Origin: Rheinheimera soli
GTDB lineage: Bacteria; Pseudomonadota; Gammaproteobacteria; Enterobacterales; Alteromonadaceae
DNA length: 42,332 nucleotides
Assembly (NCBI RefSeq): GCF_021290985.1
Contig: NZ_JAJOYU010000037.1
Span: 1-42,332, forward strand
Reading direction: 5' to 3'
The position numbers and the translations under genes are program-made. Positions within the stretch are counted from its first letter, which is position 1, and each line of letters starts with the position of its first letter. Positions 1-7,060 of this stretch are shown in pieces. The notes under the pieces are model-generated. The model saw nothing but the letters and a program-made list of their open reading frames with translations. It was not told where the DNA came from and made no database searches.

Positions 1-2
1 TC

Positions 3-47
3 TTCGCTGGCTTTATGGTTTTCGTTATCACGCTCATACTTTCCTGA
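3..47 (+). CDS. Possible 3' end of a membrane protein (partial)
   Basis: The third forward frame is open from the window edge to a TGA at 45-47 and encodes a short, very hydrophobic tail (FAGFMVFVITLILS). That looks like the last transmembrane segment of an integral membrane protein whose body lies outside the window. Frames 1 and 2 are also open here for 60-80 bases, so the call rests on hydrophobicity alone and is weak. The following bases to 131 show no convincing terminator. Confidence 0.25.
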   Translation, partial: FAGFMVFVITLILS

Positions 48-131
48 GGTACGTCTTACCTGCTAACTCTGGTAATTTATAATGACTTGGTTATGATAAT
101 TAATGTCTCTTAGAAAGCTGAGTGGGCACCT

Positions 132-869
132 ATGCTGAAGTTTGTCTGTACCTTGCTATTGATGCCCACTCTGCTTTTTGCAGCAGAGCCGTTACGTGCT
201 GTGGTCAGTCAAACCAACACAGCACCTTATGCTATTTTTGATCAGCAGCAGCGTTTAGTTGATGGCATCGCCAAAGACTTGCTGGATGCAGTCGCCGCCA
301 GATTAAACAGACCGGTGCAATATCTGGATTTGCCCAAAGGGCGGGTCGTGGAATGGCTGATCACAGATAAAGCGGATATCAGTTGTTTTCTTAATCCAGA
401 ATGGATCCCCGTGACCTACAAACTAATCTGGACTCCGGTGCTTTTTCATACCCGTCAATACATAGTGCGGCGGATAGCAGATAATCCGGTGCGCTCCAAT
501 CAAGATCTATTGCATAAACGTATAGGCACCACCCGGGGGTTTTCTTATCCCGAACTACAACCCTTGTTTGAAACCAATGCCGCAGTGCGTGATGACGCCG
601 AGTCATTGGAAAAGAACATTCAACGATTGCAACAAGGCAGAGTCGATTTGGTGATGACGGTTGATTTAAGCTTTGGCCATTACCAGCGGCATTTTGATAG
701 CTCAAAACTTGCTGTTGATCCACTTTGGGCTGAACCAGCCCAGGTCTATTGCGCCTTGAATCCGCATCACCGCCTGCAGGTTGAACAGATCCAAAAAAGT
801 TTTGTGTTGATGCAACAGCAAGGTGTGATAGATAAAGCCTTGCAACGCTGGGCCCACAGGTCGATTTAA
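132..869 (+). CDS. Periplasmic solute-binding-like protein (SBP_bac_3 type)
   Basis: Starts with a signal peptide (residues 1-17, cleavage near LLFA/AEP). The rest of the 245 residues looks like a type-3 extracellular solute-binding fold, the family that includes amino-acid-binding proteins of ABC transporters. Visible hallmarks are the opening AAEPLRAVVSQTNTAPYAIF, a central GTTRGFSYPELQ segment and a DLVMTVD segment. No permease or ATPase gene is adjacent, so it may be an orphan binding or sensory protein; many such orphans in this group have no assigned ligand. The ATG at 132 is poorly supported by a ribosome site (GAGTGGG upstream). Its TAA overlaps the stop codon of the convergent SnoaL-like gene by 3 bases inside a TTAA. 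Ligand unknown. Confidence 0.7.
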   Translation: MLKFVCTLLLMPTLLFAAEPLRAVVSQTNTAPYAIFDQQQRLVDGIAKDLLDAVAARLNRPVQYLDLPKGRVVEWLITDKADISCFLNPEWIPVTYKLIWTPVLFHTRQYIVRRIADNPVRSNQDLLHKRIGTTRGFSYPELQPLFETNAAVRDDAESLEKNIQRLQQGRVDLVMTVDLSFGHYQRHFDSSKLAVDPLWAEPAQVYCALNPHHRLQVEQIQKSFVLMQQQGVIDKALQRWAHRSI

Positions 870-1276
870 AGCATATTGCCCGCACAGATCTGCCATTGGT
901 TGCCCCGGCGTTTCACCACATAAAGCGGAGTGCTGCACAGTCCAACCTTATGCTGGCTTTCTCTGTGCAACCAGCACTGCTCGGCGTTGATTAAAAAGGT
1001 ATCGAAATCCAGTTGCTGCAAATGCAGCAGCTGATAGGCCCAGACTCTGTCCTGATGTAACTCCAGTAATTGTTGTAAATAAACTTTGAGTTCGGCCCGG
1101 CCTGACAGACGTTGACCTAATAAATTGACTAACAGCACATTCTCTGTAAAACACTCGCCAAATAAAGCCCAGTTGCGTTGGTTAATAGCGCACTGCAACC
1201 GGGTTAATAATTGCTGTGCACAGTCTTGTTCTGAACGGCACGCCGCACCTATCGCATATACCGCATGTTCCAGCAT
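866..1276 (-). CDS. SnoaL/NTF2-like domain protein, probable SoxR target
   Basis: A 136-residue protein with the size and pattern of the SnoaL/NTF2-like cone fold: an N-terminal helix with QCAINQRNWALFGECFTENV, then a GRAELKVYLQQLL helix and C-terminal strands ending WQICAGNML. Such proteins are often small-molecule binders or enzymes; no catalytic role can be assigned here. The ATG at 1276 has a good ribosome site (GGAGAAG, 5 bases upstream). It is divergent from soxR, and the promoter pointing into this gene carries the SoxR-type operator between -35 and -10 (see 1307-1337). I infer induction by redox-cycling compounds. Related proteins near SoxR could bind or modify such compounds, but that is speculation. 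Confidence 0.7.
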   Translation of the reverse strand: MLEHAVYAIGAACRSEQDCAQQLLTRLQCAINQRNWALFGECFTENVLLVNLLGQRLSGRAELKVYLQQLLELHQDRVWAYQLLHLQQLDFDTFLINAEQCWLHRESQHKVGLCSTPLYVVKRRGNQWQICAGNML

Positions 1277-1306
1277 AAAAACTTCTCCGGTGATGAAATT
1301 AAGGTT

Positions 1307-1337
1307 ATGCTAAAACCTCAAGTAAGGTTAAGGTCAA
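1307..1337 (-). promoter_or_regulatory. SoxR/MerR-type promoter with 19-bp spacer
   Basis: Reading the minus strand, -35 TTGACC (1337-1332) and -10 TAGCAT (1312-1307) are separated by exactly 19 bp, the overlong spacing typical of MerR-family activated promoters. The spacer region holds an imperfect inverted repeat, CCTCAAGT on the plus strand at 1316 facing TTAAGG ending at 1333, with ACCT/AGGT ends at 1315 and 1334. The half CCTCAAGT is the same as in the well-known soxS operator. Transcription would begin near 1300 and read into the SnoaL-like gene. The same site would let SoxR sit over its own divergent start region. Confidence 0.7.
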
Positions 1338-1346
1338 GTGTTTTTT

Positions 1347-1829
1347 ATGTCTGTAAAATGCGATGCAAAAAAAGTGGTGCTGTCGGTGGGCGAGGTGGCA
1401 AAACGTAGTGGTGTTTCTGTGGCGACCTTACATTTTTATGAGCAAAAGGGCTTGATCCACAGCCAGCGTAACGCCGGAAATCAGCGTCGTTATTCGCGGG
1501 ATGTATTAAGGCGGGTGGCCATTATTAAAGTGGCGCAGCGCACTGGTATTCCGCTGGAACAAATAGGCAAAGCCTTATCGGTATTGCCGCCAGGGCAAAA
1601 TGCCGATCAGCAGCACTGGCAGCAGATGTCGGAACAGTGGAAAACTGAGTTGGATGCGCGTATAGCTCAACTGACAGACTTGCGGGATCAATTGAGCATG
1701 TGCATAGGTTGTGGTTGTTTATCTATGGCGCACTGCCCCTTGCGCAACCCACAGGATAAGCTGGCGGCACAAGGTTCTGGTGCACATTTTTACCCCACGT
1801 CAGAGGAACTGGAAGAACCAGAACGGTGA
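1347..1829 (+). CDS. soxR: Redox-sensitive transcriptional activator SoxR
   Basis: A MerR-family regulator. The N-terminal winged helix carries [19 protein letters not shown] and [18 protein letters not shown], followed by a dimerisation helix. The [2Fe-2S]-binding cluster [12 protein letters not shown] supplies four cysteines (119, 122, 124 and 130 counted from the ATG), the defining SoxR spacing C-x2-C-x-C-x5-C. SoxR senses redox-active compounds by oxidation of the cluster and remodels promoters with long spacers. The ATG at 1347 is chosen; a GTG at 1338 in the same frame sits closer to an AAGG and would add three residues. The 3' end overlaps the convergent glutathione S-transferase by 40 bp. 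No soxS is visible, so it probably acts directly on target genes, as in many non-enteric bacteria. Confidence 0.92.
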   Translation: MSVKCDAKKVVLSVGEVAKRSGVSVATLHFYEQKGLIHSQRNAGNQRRYSRDVLRRVAIIKVAQRTGIPLEQIGKALSVLPPGQNADQQHWQQMSEQWKTELDARIAQLTDLRDQLSMCIGCGCLSMAHCPLRNPQDKLAAQGSGAHFYPTSEELEEPER

Positions 1830-2497
1830 TCTGCAATCAGTTTGCCTGAACCCAGAGCTGCGATTTCGTGTTCGTCATCCCAAAAGGGTTCTGAGAGCGC
1901 CTGTTGATACCAGAGTTGCATCGCAGGCAACTTCATCATCAGCCTGACGTAAGGTAAAACTGCAGTTGAGACAGGTAACTGGTAACTTTGGATGCGAAAT
2001 AAGACTGGGGCATAAAATGCATCTACTGCTGTAAACTGCTTTCCAGCCAGATAAGGGCCGCCAAAACCTTGCAATCCTTCCTGCCACAGTTGTTCAATAC
2101 GTTGTAACTCAGTTAAGACCGCATCGGGTAATGGTGTTTTATCAAAACGACCAGCCGCATGAAAAGGGCAATAGCTGCGAAGCGCTGTAAAACCTGAATG
2201 CATTTCAGCGGCAGCAGAACGTGCCCAGCTGCGTTCTTTGTCATCTGTTGGCCAGACTCCGCTATGACGCTCAGCTAAATACTCTACTATAGCCAGCGAA
2301 TCCCAGACCACCCAATTGTCATGATGCAGACATGGCACCTTGGCATTGGGCGCAAAAGCTTTAAATTGTGCGCTATTGTCATTGGACTGAAACTGCACCT
2401 GCTTTTCTTCAAAAGGTATAGCTAAAGCGTGCATGAGTACCCAGGGGCGCAACGACCAGGACGAGTAGTTTTTATTGGCAATATAAAGCTGGTACAT
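1790..2497 (-). CDS. Glutathione S-transferase family protein
   Basis: About 235 residues. The N-terminal thioredoxin-like half begins [19 protein letters not shown], with serines in the position of the catalytic residue of Ser-type GSTs, followed by the cis-proline segment NAKVPCL and the glutathione-contact [10 protein letters not shown]. The helical C-terminal half carries the conserved [15 protein letters not shown]. It probably conjugates or reduces electrophiles with glutathione in the cytoplasm; substrate unknown. Of two adjacent starts, the ATG at 2497 lies 5 bases after GGAGG, whereas the TTG at 2500 is too close, so ATG is preferred. The serine-rich tail ([10 protein letters not shown]) is unusual and lies where the gene overlaps soxR, so it may be a by-product of the overlap. 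Its position beside soxR suits a stress function. Confidence 0.88.
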   Translation of the reverse strand: MYQLYIANKNYSSWSLRPWVLMHALAIPFEEKQVQFQSNDNSAQFKAFAPNAKVPCLHHDNWVVWDSLAIVEYLAERHSGVWPTDDKERSWARSAAAEMHSGFTALRSYCPFHAAGRFDKTPLPDAVLTELQRIEQLWQEGLQGFGGPYLAGKQFTAVDAFYAPVLFRIQSYQLPVSTAVLPYVRLMMKLPAMQLWYQQALSEPFWDDEHEIAALGSGKLIADHRSGSSSSSDVG

Positions 2498-2774
2498 CAA
2501 AGCCTCCGCTGCAGTGGGAATGAGTCATCTAAGTCCTAAATACTGTATCAGAGAAACCGGATAGGATGGCTGTGGTTTTTTCAGCCAGATTTTTGCGTTA
2601 TACTGCTCGCCGTTTTTGCCCCAACCTCTTCCCATTGATGCAAGGAACTTTGTCGCCGATGTAGTGTTTAAACCGTTTTTTCCATTTATAAAAGTGAAAA
2701 TGCGATTTGGGGCGTTACAACTTTTATGCCTGAAAAAATGCGTTTAAAAAGACTCTGTCACAAAGGAATTCCTG

Positions 2775-4250
2775 ATGTTTCAATCGATACGACAGCAGTG
2801 GCTGTCCAATATTCGTGGCGATGTGTTATCCGCCATAGTGGTAGCTCTGGCGCTTATTCCAGAAGCCATCGCCTTTTCTATTATCGCTGGTGTTGACCCT
2901 AAAGTCGGTTTATATGCATCCTTTGCTATTGCTGTGATCACAGCTTTTGCCGGTGGTCGTCCTGCGATGATTTCTGCTGCCACTGGTGCTATGGCGCTGT
3001 TGATGATCACCCTGGTGAAAGAACATGGTTTGCAGTATTTGTTGCTGGCTACTTTGCTCACCGGTGTACTGCAAATTGTGTTTGGTTTATGCAAACTCGG
3101 TGAGCTGATGAGGTTTGTGTCTCGTTCCGTGGTGACGGGCTTTGTTAATGCGTTGGCTATTCTGATATTTATGGCGCAGCTGCCTGAACTAACTAATGTC
3201 ACCTGGCATGTCTATGCGATGACAGCTGCGGGTTTAGCTATTATTTATTTGTTTCCTTATGTCACTAAAACAGTGCCTTCGCCTTTGGTCTGTATTGTGG
3301 TGTTAACCTCCATAGCACTGTATTTCCAGATTGATGTGCGTACTGTGTCGGACATGGGCGAATTACCGGATAGCTTGCCAATCTTCTTATGGCCAGATGT
3401 GCCTCTTACCCTGAACACTCTGCAAATTATTTTCCCTTATGCGTTGGGCCTGGCCTTAGTCGGTATTCTGGAGTCGTTAATGACGGCCACTATTGTCGAT
3501 GATATGACAGATACCAACAGCAACAAAAACCGTGAATGTATAGGGCAGGGTATCGCCAATATAGGTTCAGGTTTATTAGGCGGTATGGCGGGTTGTGCCA
3601 TGATTGGCCAGTCAGTAATTAACGTCAAATCCGGTGGTCGCACCCGTTTATCTACCTTATTGGCGGGCATCTTGCTGCTTATTTTTGCTGTGTTTCTAGG
3701 TGAATGGGTCGGCATGATCCCTATGGCGGCTTTGGTTGCGGTGATGATTATGGTATCCATTGGCACCTTTAATTGGCAGTCAGTACGGGATTTAACGACT
3801 CATCCTAAAAGCTCCAGCCTGGTGATGATTATTACTGTGCTTGTGGTAGTTTTTACTCACAATCTGGCTTACGGCGTCTTTGTGGGTGTACTGATGAGTG
3901 CGTTATTTTTTGCCAATAAAGTAGGTCAGTTACTGGCAATTCAATCTGAACTCTCTGCCGATGGCCGCAGTCGTCGTTATCTGGTGACAGGGCAGGTATT
4001 TTTTACCTCTGCTGAACCTTTTGTCGCTGCTTTTGATTTTAAAGAGCCACTTCGTGTGGTGCAGATTGATTTAACTCATGCACATTTTTGGGATATCACA
4101 GCCATAAGCTCGCTGGATAAGGTGATACTGAAATTCCGCAAAGCAGGAATAGAAGCAGAAGTGATAGGGCTGAATCAGGCCAGTGCCACTTTAGTCGACA
4201 AGTTTGCCATTCATAACAAGCCAGAAGCTATAGAGCAGCTGATGCACTAA
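2775..4250 (+). CDS. SulP (SLC26) family anion transporter with STAS domain
   Basis: A 491-residue multi-pass membrane protein. The N-terminal part has the SulP pattern [21 protein letters not shown] then [12 protein letters not shown] and AATGAMALL, followed by about a dozen hydrophobic segments to near residue 395. The C-terminal 95 residues form a cytoplasmic STAS domain ([21 protein letters not shown]). Family members move sulfate, bicarbonate, or dicarboxylates with protons or sodium; sequence alone does not settle the substrate here. The ATG follows AAGGA at a good distance. It stands alone, with no carbonic anhydrase or sulfate-assimilation gene beside it. The 275-bp upstream gap contains one candidate TATACT (2599) but no strong -35. 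A bidirectional hairpin separates it from the convergent TonB receptor. Confidence 0.9.
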   Translation: MFQSIRQQWLSNIRGDVLSAIVVALALIPEAIAFSIIAGVDPKVGLYASFAIAVITAFAGGRPAMISAATGAMALLMITLVKEHGLQYLLLATLLTGVLQIVFGLCKLGELMRFVSRSVVTGFVNALAILIFMAQLPELTNVTWHVYAMTAAGLAIIYLFPYVTKTVPSPLVCIVVLTSIALYFQIDVRTVSDMGELPDSLPIFLWPDVPLTLNTLQIIFPYALGLALVGILESLMTATIVDDMTDTNSNKNRECIGQGIANIGSGLLGGMAGCAMIGQSVINVKSGGRTRLSTLLAGILLLIFAVFLGEWVGMIPMAALVAVMIMVSIGTFNWQSVRDLTTHPKSSSLVMIITVLVVVFTHNLAYGVFVGVLMSALFFANKVGQLLAIQSELSADGRSRRYLVTGQVFFTSAEPFVAAFDFKEPLRVVQIDLTHAHFWDITAISSLDKVILKFRKAGIEAEVIGLNQASATLVDKFAIHNKPEAIEQLMH

Positions 4251-4261
4251 TCATAGTTCAT

Positions 4262-4292
4262 AAAAAAAGGGTCAGAACTTCAGTTCTGACCC
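4262..4292 (-). terminator. Rho-independent terminator of the TonB receptor
   Basis: GGGTCAGAACT (4269-4279) pairs perfectly with AGTTCTGACCC (4282-4292), an 11-bp stem. On the minus strand it is followed by seven T residues (4268-4262), a classical intrinsic terminator for the gene ending at 4312. On the plus strand the T-run is poor, though the hairpin may still help end sulP transcription. Confidence 0.85.
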
Positions 4293-4311
4293 TCTGTATA
4301 AAAACACTAAC

Positions 4312-6948
4312 TTAGTATTTGTAGCTGAAGCTTAAACCGTAGCTTTGGCCTTCAACACGGCGTTGTAACAACTCACCTTGCTGCATAATTTCAACATCTT
4401 CATCCAGTATGTTTTTCATCGACAGCTTGACTGAAGTCGATTCAAACGGCGTGTATGAGTAGACAAAATCTAATGAGTTAAATGGCTGCTCGTAGGCATC
4501 GTCTTTATCGTTTACACCAGCAAAGGCAATACGTTTACCGAAGACGTTGTAAGTCAGAGTCGCATTATGTTCGTCGTTATCTGAGTCAAAACCTAACTGG
4601 AAGTTGACCACATGTTTAGAGTGACCATTTAGAGGACGCTTTAAATTTGTCAGATCAGTACCAGCAAAAGGCTGAATAGTAATTTCAGATTCGCTATAGG
4701 TAAAGTTACCGGCGACAAAGAAGTTATCCAGCCAGTTATCGCCTTGCAGCACATTCAACTGTTGCAGGAACTCCGCTTCTAAACCATAAACTTCGCCTGT
4801 GTCGCCATTACGGAACGACATCAATAAGTTACCGTCTGAACCACTTAGCTCAATGGATTCAATTGGCTTGTCCAGATCTTTATAAAACACACCTACGCTG
4901 TAGTTACTTTCGTCGTAATACCACTCTAAACGAGCATCGTAACTGGTGACATCTGTACTTTGCAGACCAGAGAAACCCGTGACTTTAAAGTCGGTCAAAG
5001 GGTCGATAAAGAGCACTGGGGTGACTTCACGTAAGTCTGGGCGCACTACAGTGCTGCTGTAACCAAAACGGGCTTGCAGCTCTTCACTGACAAACCAGGT
5101 TAAAGACAACGAAGGATAGAAACCATCTTCCTGTAATGGGAATTCATCGATATTGCCGCTGATTTCACCGTCTGCATTAAGCGGAATTGAAATCTGGCGG
5201 AAGTCTTCATAACGGACACCGAAGTTTAAACGTAGCAAATAGTCGTAGTTCATTTCCATGCCAACATAAGCGGCATCAATCATTTGTGCTGCTATGTAGT
5301 CGTCGGCTTGTGTGGTGACGTTAGAGATCTGGAAACCATTGGCTGTATTCAGAATGCTTTCATCTGAAAAAATATCTGAAAACTTCTGACTCAACTGCTC
5401 CAGACTATAACCGACAGTGCTAAAGTTAAACAGGTTGGTTTCAGACTCACGGGTCCGCTCAAAATAGGAGTAACCGCCGTTCAGGCTCATCTCTGCTTTA
5501 CCCAGGGTAAAAGGCAGTTTGGCATTCCAGCTACCGTTTTCAGTATCATCTTCCATTTTGCCGAAGCTGTAGTTCACAGCATTCTGGTTACGGCGCAGGA
5601 AAGAACTGTAAGAACCATCAGTCTGACGTTCGTTGACATAACGGTATTCGATTTCACCCGGTGCGTCACGTTCAGCTTTTGCATCTGTATATTGCCAGTC
5701 GATGCTGATGTCATACAACCATGGCAACATATGGCGGCCACGAATTTGGTTGCTGAACATAGAGCGCTCTTCGTAACGTAAAGAGGTATCAGTGTTGAAA
5801 CGATCCTCTTCGTTGACTGTTTCTATACTGTCGCCATTTTTTACTTTGACTTCGTCTTTAGTATCCCGCAGATAAATAGACGCAGTTTCAAACCTATGAT
5901 TTTCATCTAGCTCTAAACCAAAGTTCAACATACCGGATAGTTTTACCTGGTGTTCAGTACCTTTAATATCGTCATAGATATTCAGGGGAACTAAATCGTC
6001 ACCGGATACTGAGAAATAACGTTCCTGTTCTTCGATATTTTGTGTGGATCTGTCATAGCTGACACCGGCCATTACGCCAAATACCGAAGAACCAATATCA
6101 AACTTATCACCAAAAGAAACGCTGCCATCAAAATCTGGTTTGATATTTTCGCGCTGTACATCAACATCACGGTTAAAGTTTAAACCTAATTCACGCACTA
6201 TAGTGGCAGCCTGAGCCAGGTTGCTCTGATTGATACCACCCAGTGCTTCAGCGATATTAATCTGGTTAATAGTACCGTACTGATCCAAGGCAGCACGCAA
6301 TTCTGGTGACATGGATCTGGTACCGTCGTCGCTGCCCTTCCAGTCATCACCACCGCCGTTGTATGTGTAGGCGTCGTCGCTGTTCAGGCTGTTGTAGCCT
6401 GTGCCTACTGAGAGGTTAAAGCTGCGTTGTAATGGAATAGACGCTGTACGGATATTGACACTACCACCACCAAAAGCGGCTGGTAGTTCAGGTGAATAAG
6501 CTTTTTGTACCACTAAACTTTCAATAATACCGGCTGGGAACATATCCAAAGGGATAACGTTCCGGGTTGGATCCGGGCTTGGTACCATAGCGCCGTTTAA
6601 TAAGGTACTGGAATAACGTTCCCCTAAACCACGCACATAAATAAATTTGTCTTTCACTAAAGTTAAACCTGTCACACGGCGCAGTGCTGTTGCCGCGTTA
6701 CTGTCGCCAGCTCTGGAGATTTGCTCCATGCCTAATAATTCAGCGACGTAAGGCTGTTCGCGGCGTTCTGCTGCAGCGGAGGCTGCTGAGCTCATCAGGC
6801 GGCCAGAGACTTCAATACGCTCGACTTCTTTGCTGTCTTCAGTCGTAGTTTCCTGGGCTAATGCAGGCATCATGCTGGCTGTTGCGGCTAAAGCCAGCAG
6901 TACACTGCGGCCAACCTGACTGATTTTAAAACTTTGCTTGCTGCTCAT
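4312..6948 (-). CDS. TonB-dependent outer-membrane receptor, probable Pho regulon member
   Basis: An 878-residue outer-membrane transporter. Signal peptide residues 1-31 (ending PALAQ). A plug domain spans about 60-180 and includes ISRAGDSNAATALRRVTG, KFIYVRGLGERYSS and AAFGGGSVNIRT. A long run of amphipathic strands makes the barrel, which ends in an aromatic (FSYKY), as outer-membrane proteins require for insertion. TonB receptors import scarce, large or tightly bound substrates using the proton motive force; the substrate cannot be read from sequence. It lies 112 bp downstream of the lipoprotein gene on the same strand, with no promoter that I can see between them. I infer that both are transcribed from the PhoB-type promoter at 9803-9836. 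It carries its own ribosome site (AGGAC) and ends at a strong terminator. Confidence 0.93.
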   Translation of the reverse strand: MSSKQSFKISQVGRSVLLALAATASMMPALAQETTTEDSKEVERIEVSGRLMSSAASAAAERREQPYVAELLGMEQISRAGDSNAATALRRVTGLTLVKDKFIYVRGLGERYSSTLLNGAMVPSPDPTRNVIPLDMFPAGIIESLVVQKAYSPELPAAFGGGSVNIRTASIPLQRSFNLSVGTGYNSLNSDDAYTYNGGGDDWKGSDDGTRSMSPELRAALDQYGTINQINIAEALGGINQSNLAQAATIVRELGLNFNRDVDVQRENIKPDFDGSVSFGDKFDIGSSVFGVMAGVSYDRSTQNIEEQERYFSVSGDDLVPLNIYDDIKGTEHQVKLSGMLNFGLELDENHRFETASIYLRDTKDEVKVKNGDSIETVNEEDRFNTDTSLRYEERSMFSNQIRGRHMLPWLYDISIDWQYTDAKAERDAPGEIEYRYVNERQTDGSYSSFLRRNQNAVNYSFGKMEDDTENGSWNAKLPFTLGKAEMSLNGGYSYFERTRESETNLFNFSTVGYSLEQLSQKFSDIFSDESILNTANGFQISNVTTQADDYIAAQMIDAAYVGMEMNYDYLLRLNFGVRYEDFRQISIPLNADGEISGNIDEFPLQEDGFYPSLSLTWFVSEELQARFGYSSTVVRPDLREVTPVLFIDPLTDFKVTGFSGLQSTDVTSYDARLEWYYDESNYSVGVFYKDLDKPIESIELSGSDGNLLMSFRNGDTGEVYGLEAEFLQQLNVLQGDNWLDNFFVAGNFTYSESEITIQPFAGTDLTNLKRPLNGHSKHVVNFQLGFDSDNDEHNATLTYNVFGKRIAFAGVNDKDDAYEQPFNSLDFVYSYTPFESTSVKLSMKNILDEDVEIMQQGELLQRRVEGQSYGLSFSYKY

Positions 6949-6984
6949 TTGAACTTGGTCCTATCAGCTAATTCGTACATCAAT

Positions 6985-7015
6985 GTGCCGGGCTTATCCA
7001 AGGGAGGCCCGGCAC
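6985..7015 (-). other. Intercistronic hairpin between lipoprotein and receptor genes
   Basis: GTGCCGGGC (6985-6993) pairs with GCCCGGCAC (7007-7015), a perfect 9-bp GC-rich stem with a 13-base loop. There is no T-run after it on either strand, so it is more likely an mRNA stability or processing element than a terminator. It lies just before the receptor's ribosome site. Confidence 0.55.
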
Positions 7016-7027
7016 TAAGTGAATTCA

Positions 7028-7051
7028 AAACTGCCGGCGAGCCGGCAGTTT
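7028..7051 (-). terminator. Leaky terminator or attenuating hairpin after the lipoprotein gene
   Basis: AAACTGCCGGC (7028-7038) pairs perfectly with GCCGGCAGTTT (7041-7051), an 11-bp stem with a 2-base centre. It lies 9 bases after the lipoprotein stop. On the minus strand only TTTT follows, so termination is probably partial. This would make lipoprotein message more abundant than receptor message. Confidence 0.55.
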
Positions 7052-7060
7052 ATGGTTGCT

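Noticed and set aside
391-885. A 164-codon minus-strand frame opposite the first solute-binding protein
   Set aside because: Low-complexity, cysteine- and arginine-rich composition with no recognisable domain; the plus-strand frame has a signal peptide and family pattern.
2755-2761. CTGTCAC just before the SulP gene, like a single PhoB half-site
   Set aside because: No second half-site at the correct 11-bp step and no -10 in register; it also overlaps the ribosome-site region.
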